Assembly (NCBI RefSeq): GCF_901709675.1
Contig: NC_051106.1
Coordinates: 10,178,001 to 10,242,000 of the forward strand
Origin: Syngnathus acus
Lineage: Eukaryota > Chordata > Actinopteri > Syngnathiformes > Syngnathidae
Reading direction: 5' to 3'
DNA: 64,000 nucleotides
The position numbers and the translations under genes were made by a program. Shown here in pieces: positions 58,374-64,000 of the stretch; position 1 is the stretch's first letter, and every line of letters begins with the position of its first letter. Under the pieces are notes generated by a model. It worked only from the letters and a program-made list of their open reading frames with translations, ran no database searches and was not told the DNA's origin.

Positions 58374-59060
58374 ATGAAAAGGGAAATCGGTTTGCTTGGC
58401 GGCGTGGCGTTTATTTCAGGAACCATGATTGGATCGGGTATATTCATGTCGCCGCAATTTGTGCTGGCCTACATCGGAAGTCCTGGAGCCAGTTTGTTGA
58501 TCTGGGCCTTCTGTGGCGTTGTAGCCATGTTTGCCGCCATGTCCTACACCGAACTTGGAACCATTATTCCTGAGTCTGGGGGAGAATTTATTTACATCCT
58601 GCGGATCTATGGCTCGTTTCCCGCTTTCTTGGCGGCTATAACTTTTGTCCTGATTGTCAGGCCTTTTAGCGTGGCGGCAGTGGCCATCAGCATTGCAAAG
58701 TATGCAACAGCCCCCTTTTACAGCGGCTGCGATCCTCCGCAGCTGCTAGTCAAGTGTGTTGCGGCCGGAGTCATACTGACTGTTGCCACCGTAAATATCT
58801 TGAACGTACGCCTTGCCGTCAAAATCCAGGTCGTCTTCCTTTTCGTCAAGGTCTTAACCTTGACGTTGATTGTAATTGGAGGGATTGTGGCGCTCACACG
58901 GAGCCAGCGTGTCATTGTGCAAAACTTGAGTCCTGATCATGCATTTGAGGGCACTCAATACTCTTTTAGCACAACCGGAATGGCTTTTTATCAAGGACTC
59001 TGGTCCTATGCGGGCTGGTACAATTTAAATTATATTATTGAGGAACTGAAACGACCCCAG
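58374..59060 (+). CDS. SLC7 amino-acid transporter, variable first exon 3
   Basis: Encodes 229 residues starting MKREIGLLGGVAFISG, with a very short N-terminus. TM1 motif is GTMIGSGIFMSP and the loop cysteine is in APFYSGCDPPQ. The segment before TM6 is a few residues longer than in exons 1 and 2. TM6 reads FYQGLWSYAGWYNLNYI, so the Asp of the DGW motif is Ala here. In SLC7A9 this Asp is part of the substrate site, so a change in substrate preference is plausible but inferred. It ends RPQ at a phase-0 donor (GTGAGA). It is nearest to the constant exons and joins them in frame to about 464 aa, near the family's usual length. Confidence 0.9.
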
Positions 59061-59475
59061 GTGAGACTGGTTTTTTTCCATTTACTTTACTCTCCCAATT
59101 GTTCTATCATTAGGAATGCAATCGCAAAAATCCCAATGTGTTTTTGTGAATTGTCTCAAAGTTCAGTTGAACAAATGTTTTATTGTTGTGTCATGGGCAG
59201 ACTTTTTCATGCCATTTATTTGATCAATGACAAACAATAATTTTGCATCTCAATCGGAAGATGGCTTAAATTTGTTACCACTTCTACTGCAGAAGCCAGA
59301 TTTTGTCATACCACTTTATGAAAGAAAACAAAAACCACCATACTGTAGGAAATCAAGGTGAAAACTACAAACAGAAGCAAAACAAACAATAAAATAAAAT
59401 GTCAATACCACTAACCCTTTGCCAATGTCTCACCAAAACAGATATGTCATTTCTCACTGTGTTCTTCTCTCGCAG

Positions 59476-60467
59476 GTAAATCTTCCAAGAGCAGTAATTA
59501 TTGCCGTCTCGCTGGTGACTGGCTTGTATCTGCTGGTGAATGTCAGCTACCTGACAGTAATGACGCCCAAAGAGCTTATTTCATCCAGTGCAGTTGCAGT
59601 CACATGGGGGTGAGTCGCATAGATTGTCATATGTGGAAGCTTAGCAATGGATTTCACCCCCCCCCCCCCCCCCTGCCAGGAACAAGGTTTTGGGATCCTG
59701 GGGATGGATCATGTCATTAGCTGCCGCTTTGTCCGCTTTTGGGTCACTAAACGGGACGTTCTTCAGCGGTGGTCGAGTGTGCTTTGTCGCTGCACGTGAA
59801 GGACACATGGTGAGAATCATGCAAGTTGGATGCGACACCAGACGCAAATATTGTTGACACTTTTTTTTTTTAGCCGGATATTCTGTCCATGGCTCACGTG
59901 CGCAGACTGACTCCATCTCCAGCACTCATTTTTACCACCGTTGTCTCTTTGCTGGTGCTCATCCCCGGAGACTTTCAGAGTATTGTCAATTTCTTCAGGT
60001 GAACACAGGCTCATCATTTCCTCATGCAGACAAGTTATCTTTTTGTCTTGACCTAATATCAATCTTTTGTTTGCAAGTTTCACCGCCTGGTTTTTCTACG
60101 CCATCACATTTTCTGGCCTCCTTTACCTCAAGATTAAGAAGCCAGAGCTTCCGAGGCCATACAGGGTGAGAACCACTCATGGAAGCTAGAAGGAAGTTGG
60201 ACATATATAAGTTTTTTTTTTTTTTTCCCCCTTCAGGTTCCCATCATACTCCCCATATTGGTCCTCATCGCAGCAGTATTCCTCGTGCTGGCCCCCATCA
60301 TTGACAATCCTCAGATAGAATACCTCTACGTGACCTTATTCATCTTCAGCGGAGTCATCATCTACATCCCTTTCATTCATTACAAGCTATGCCCAAACCT
60401 GTTAACCAAGCTGACCATATTCTTGCAGCTGTTTTTAGAGGTGGCCCCAGCAGAGAAAAACCTGTGA
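59476..60467 (+). CDS. SLC7 amino-acid transporter, constant C-terminal exons
   Basis: Five exons encode the C-terminal 235 residues: 59476-59609, 59680-59809, 59874-59998, 60078-60165 and 60237-60467. Phases agree throughout, and the first begins in phase 0 with [20 protein letters not shown]. Characteristic stretches are [20 protein letters not shown], which closely resembles SLC7A13, then [29 protein letters not shown], and TM11-TM12 ([16 protein letters not shown] and [18 protein letters not shown]). The protein ends [10 protein letters not shown], related to the SLC7A9 VPPEE-type tail. The family exchanges amino acids across the plasma membrane as a disulfide-linked heterodimer with SLC3A1 or SLC3A2. 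The second exon's acceptor follows a 17-base C run. The exact orthologue (slc7a9, slc7a13 or a fish-specific member) is unresolved. Confidence 0.9.
59657..59673. repeat. C17 homopolymer forming the polypyrimidine tract of an acceptor
   Basis: Seventeen C bases immediately before TGCCAG, the acceptor of the second constant SLC7 exon. It is likely to vary in length. Confidence 0.85.
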
Positions 60468-61169
60468 TGTAGACGGAAAGTTTTTTTACATCTTCTCCTC
60501 ATGCCAGCCATTCCTTTTAGCTGGTGTGGCACAGAATGTGTGGTTGATTTTCAACCAGGGCTTTTGAAATTGAAACACCAAGTCAGATGCTGTACATGAT
60601 GAACCATTTTATTAAATAACGATTATTCACCGAAACAACTCGTGAAAAAGCAGAATATCCCATTGTGCAAATTTCACAAGAAGACAGGATTGTTTGACAC
60701 AAAAAGGGAAAGAGCAGGGATCAAACAAATGGACAACAGTGGATATATATAGATATATATCTATATATATCAAAAACAACAACAACAATACACACCCCTA
60801 TTCAAATGATGGGTTTTTGTGGAAGAAAAAAAAATGTGACCAGGAAAAATCACTCTTAAAAAAATCCACCACTGATATGACCTATAAAGTGAAAAACAAG
60901 TTGGCCTCTCAAATCTTTTCAAGTTAAAAGAAACAAGTGACGCTGGTTCGACCAGCAAAGTACAAATCTCACAAATACAATGAAATCAACACACTTGCTT
61001 TTTTTCCCTAAAATACTTTTGAGTTGGAACCACGTCAATCGAGCAAAACATGTCGGTTTTTTTGTAATGATTTCATTCGCATAGGTTGAACTCAATTTGC
61101 AAATCATTGCATTATCTCGTTTTACCCAACAGCGTTGGAAGTGGGCTTTGGAAATGTGTTGCTTGTGCT
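60468..61169. other. SLC7 3' UTR and adprs 3' flank
   Basis: Convergent intergenic region with no gene recognised. ATTAAA at 60611-60616 is a likely polyadenylation signal for the SLC7 gene. An AT-rich near-palindrome of TATA/GATATATATC units sits at 60741-60771. Confidence 0.55.
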
Positions 61170-62299
61170 TTAACTCTCTGTGCCATTTGAAGACCTTTGA
61201 TGGTTGTCAGATGCGTCGTCACTGCTCTGATCGCCCGTTCTTGTCCCGCTCCTCTGATGGTAGAGTGTGTGAAGGCGCTCTGCGTTCACATCCGCATCAT
61301 CTGCCCCCTCGCAGCAGCGGATCCAGTGTGGAGGAATAAGCTCCATGCCATAGTGAGCTCCAGCGATGGCCCCAGCCATGCAGGCTATGGTGTCCGTATC
61401 CCCTCCCAGTGCCAAACTGTAGGCTATTGTCCGCTCCAGGCCACCGTAGTTCTCTGGGAGGTATTGCCTCGGTTGCAGGCAATGAAGAACGCAGAAGATG
61501 GCAGTTGGTACTGATTGGAGTGCGGCAATGCCGTTACCTGATGTCATCAACAACAGGTAAGTGATGCAACACAACAAATCCATACTTTAATTTGTCACAA
61601 CACTGTTAAAATATCATTAATGATCAATATTACGAATTGGTTGTTGCAGCCCTGCTTCGTTGTATGGATAGATTGGAATGAAAATGTCTCCATTGCCCAA
61701 AAGTAGATTTGAGAAGAGTACTGACCCAGCTCAGCGATGACCTCCTCTATGGTGACCTTGCCCATGTCCATGAAATCTCTGACTCGATAAAGGCGATTAC
61801 AGAATGGCTTCTCTGCTTCCTTCAGACTGTAGCAACACACCAATGGACACCAATTACATCCAACAGATCATTTCCAGAGCTGTGCTGGTGGAGCATGTGG
61901 TGACTTACATTCTTGCATCATTCCGTGAGACTTCATCACTCTCAACTTCCTCCATCTCTGTGATGAGTGTGTTGATGAACGTATGCGGAAGGTCCAAGGC
62001 ACCTTGTAGGGCCAGGTGCACTGCTAGCGCTTGCAGCACTGCACCATTGTAGCCAAGGGAGCAGGAGTGAGTCAGCATCGCACCCAGACGAGCAAACTAG
62101 CAATGCAAGAGAGAAATTTCATCAAACAGAAACCGTTTTCCACGCTGAGCTCTGCCAACGCACCTCTCATTGCTATGGTAACAAAAGATGGAAATGCCAT
62201 GGAGTCCACCGTCACTCACTTAAGGTTAAAAACGGGCTACTTTCAGCGACACCAGATATAGGGTGAGTAAATTGGAATATAATTGGGGTGTTTTGATGA

Positions 62300-62335
<36 letters not shown>

Positions 62336-63184
62336 AAAAAGACATCATCTTAGCAAACCTTTTTAACATCCGCTCGATCAGGGAAGGCCAGTGCAAATGG
62401 GGCTGCCCTCATCGCGCCACCATTCCCAAAAGAGCCCCGACCATTAAATTGATCCCTGGCTGGTTGGTACACATCAGTGAGGTGGGGAGAGGCCAGCTTC
62501 TTTAACACCTGGATCACTCCAGAACCATAACCTCGACCCGGGGATACGCTGTACTCCTTTGCAAACCTGCAAACGCAAGATTCCATCAGTGTAGTAGTTT
62601 TACTTTCTAATGTGTTGCAGCAAATATGCGCTCTTTCTGTCTACCTGCGAGCCATGTCATGCTCATCAAAGCCAGCCCGGGTGAGTAGCGATTGGACCAC
62701 ACAACGTGCCATAGCTGTGTCATCACTGTATTCAAGGATGCCTGAAAGACACACACACACATTTGCCTATATTATACACACCACGAGTATGCAGTAGATA
62801 GAGAAAATGTGTGAATGCATCAATTAAGTTTTTACACTACAGTAGCACTTCCAGAGCTTTATTAGTTTGCGGTTGACATTTGTTTCACATATATGCAGGC
62901 ATGAATATTATTCATCTTATTCTATTCCATCCATCTGAGCCGCTATATTATCTTACATGCGAGTAGTCTGTCTGTCTGTATGGGTGTACCTAATGCTGTC
63001 ACTCACCATTTCCTTTCGTCTCGTCTTCCAGACTGTTCATGTGCTGCAGGACATTTTCAATGGGAACATCCTCAACTCCTTCGAACTCTCCGCCGACACA
63101 GTCGCCCAGCACAGCCGCGACCAGTGCTCCCCGAAAACGGGAGAGAGACGGCGGCCCTGCCGCTGCCACCAATGCTCTCGCCAT
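61170..63184 (-). CDS. adprs: ADP-ribosylserine hydrolase (ARH3)
   Basis: Magnesium-dependent hydrolase (ADPRHL2) that removes ADP-ribose from serine and degrades poly- and O-acetyl-ADP-ribose after DNA damage; nuclear, cytosolic and mitochondrial. Exons on the minus strand: 63007-63184 (ATG 63182-63184), 62645-62741, 62359-62566, 61909-62096, 61726-61826 and 61170-61537. They join in frame to about 379 aa; human is 363. Visible features are LSRFRGALVAAVLGDCVGGE, with a glutamate where ARH3 has its catalytic Glu, the metal-binding EYSDDTAMAR, the substrate loop DQFNGRGSFGNGGAMRAA, THSCSLGYNGAVLQAL, and the second metal site LGGDTDTIACMAGAIAG. The C-terminus has a Ser/Asp/Arg-rich extension after the last conserved helix, longer than in mammals. 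It converges on the SLC7 gene. Confidence 0.94.
62297..62340. repeat. (GAAA)n microsatellite in adprs intron
   Basis: About ten GAAA units in the intron between adprs exons 3 and 4, ending about 20 bp from the donor of exon 3. Confidence 0.9.
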
Positions 63185-64000
63185 TCACAAACGTGTGCGT
63201 GCAAACGAAAGCGTAAGATAACCTGAGCGACTAGTTGACGCGCATAAACGACAACAAAATGTTGGCTCGTCGCTGTCAACTACTTCCGGGTTATGTGTTG
63301 ATGTCATTTGTCTGCGACACGAGAAAAAAATGTCAAAGGATAGCCACGTGATTGAAATACATTTAAAATAATAATAATAACAACAAAAACAGTGTATGTG
63401 ATTATTTTCAAGATTAAGGCATGTTACGTACGGTGTAAAGCAATTCATTGGTGCACTTTATGCAGTTTGGTTAAAGGGTATCAGTGCCACCTGCTGGACA
63501 GGAGTCATCTGGGAATTCTCTCAAATTCAGTCAAATTGTACAGTCTGGGAATGGGTTACTTTATTTGCATATAAACAAAATCAGCAGACAACCAAGACTC
63601 GACGTGCAATATGTTTCTAACCCTGGTTCAAATCTTAGCTCTTCCTGTGGCTGTTTGTTTCCCACATGCTTGCATGGACTTTCAGAATGTTGTAACCAAA
63701 ACTAACATATTACGTGTTAATTGTTGCAATAATATTTGTGAGGTGTCCGTTTGTGAAACACTTTGAGATTTTCCAGTGATTTGACTCAACTTTTTTTTTT
63801 TTAACTCCCATTCAAATGAAGTTAAATCAGTTTACCGAGGTTTTTCTTTAGCATTAGTACCTGTACATCAAGTTCTTCAGAACGTAATGCTTTTGTCAGC
63901 TCAATTTGATTGAAGTGGTTAATGGCTATATTTCAGGCTTAAACTTTGCCATTTGACAGCTTCATCCTTTCGGTTAGCTGCTGCTCGCCATGCAAGCGGC
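63185..64000. other. adprs 5' flank, no gene recognised
   Basis: The first 100 bp are the likely adprs 5' UTR and promoter. The remainder is AT-rich and contains only short open frames that match no family I know. Confidence 0.5.

Noticed and set aside
60741-60771. TATA-rich stretch as a promoter for another gene
   Set aside because: No gene begins downstream on either strand; it lies between two converging 3' ends.

Overview
This window is nuclear DNA from a compact vertebrate genome, almost certainly a ray-finned (teleost) fish. Genes are split into short exons with GT/AG borders. Introns carry simple repeats (ATCC/GGAT, TC, CA, GAAA), and encoded proteins match vertebrate families along their length. 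No bacterial or viral genes were recognised. The species cannot be named from sequence alone. All gene names come from recalled family sequences; no database search was run.

Layout, left to right. (1) Positions 1-7126, minus: first nine coding exons of a rho-associated kinase, best fit rock2; the rest lies off the left edge. (2) 11775-26156, minus: complete sobp in six coding exons. (3) 27412-36229, plus: complete pdss2 in eight exons, head to head with sobp. (4) 40152-43076, plus: bend3, with four BEN domains. (5) 43950-44794, minus: mtres1 (C6orf203), tail to tail with bend3. The run sobp, pdss2, bend3, mtres1 matches human 6q21. (6) 47285-49192, minus: tmem151b. (7) 50195-50605, minus: a first exon of grxcr1 type with no recognisable downstream exons. 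(8) 51295-54981, plus: utp25 (diexf/def), twelve exons, with one probable GC-AG intron. (9) 55329-60467, plus: an SLC7 amino-acid transporter locus. (10) 61170-63184, minus: adprs (ARH3), complete in six exons. Nothing coding was recognised after 63200.

The most unusual structure is the SLC7 locus. Three tandem, intact, non-identical exons (55329-56027, 57252-57950, 58374-59060) each have their own ATG and encode the N-terminal half of the transporter. Each ends in a phase-0 splice donor at the same place in the protein. Only one set of five downstream exons (59476-60467) follows. This looks like variable first exons joined to a constant tail, as in UGT1 or clustered protocadherins. The third exon also changes an Asp to Ala in the presumed substrate-site helix.

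Other points worth a look are a near-perfect 58-bp foldback in a sobp intron, the orphan grxcr1-type exon, a 71-bp tandem duplication just upstream of utp25, and a CRE palindrome upstream of bend3. The genes share no single pathway. They cover cytoskeletal signalling (rock2), nuclear regulation (sobp, bend3), coenzyme Q synthesis (pdss2), mitochondrial gene expression (mtres1), ribosome biogenesis (utp25), amino-acid transport (SLC7) and ADP-ribose removal (adprs).
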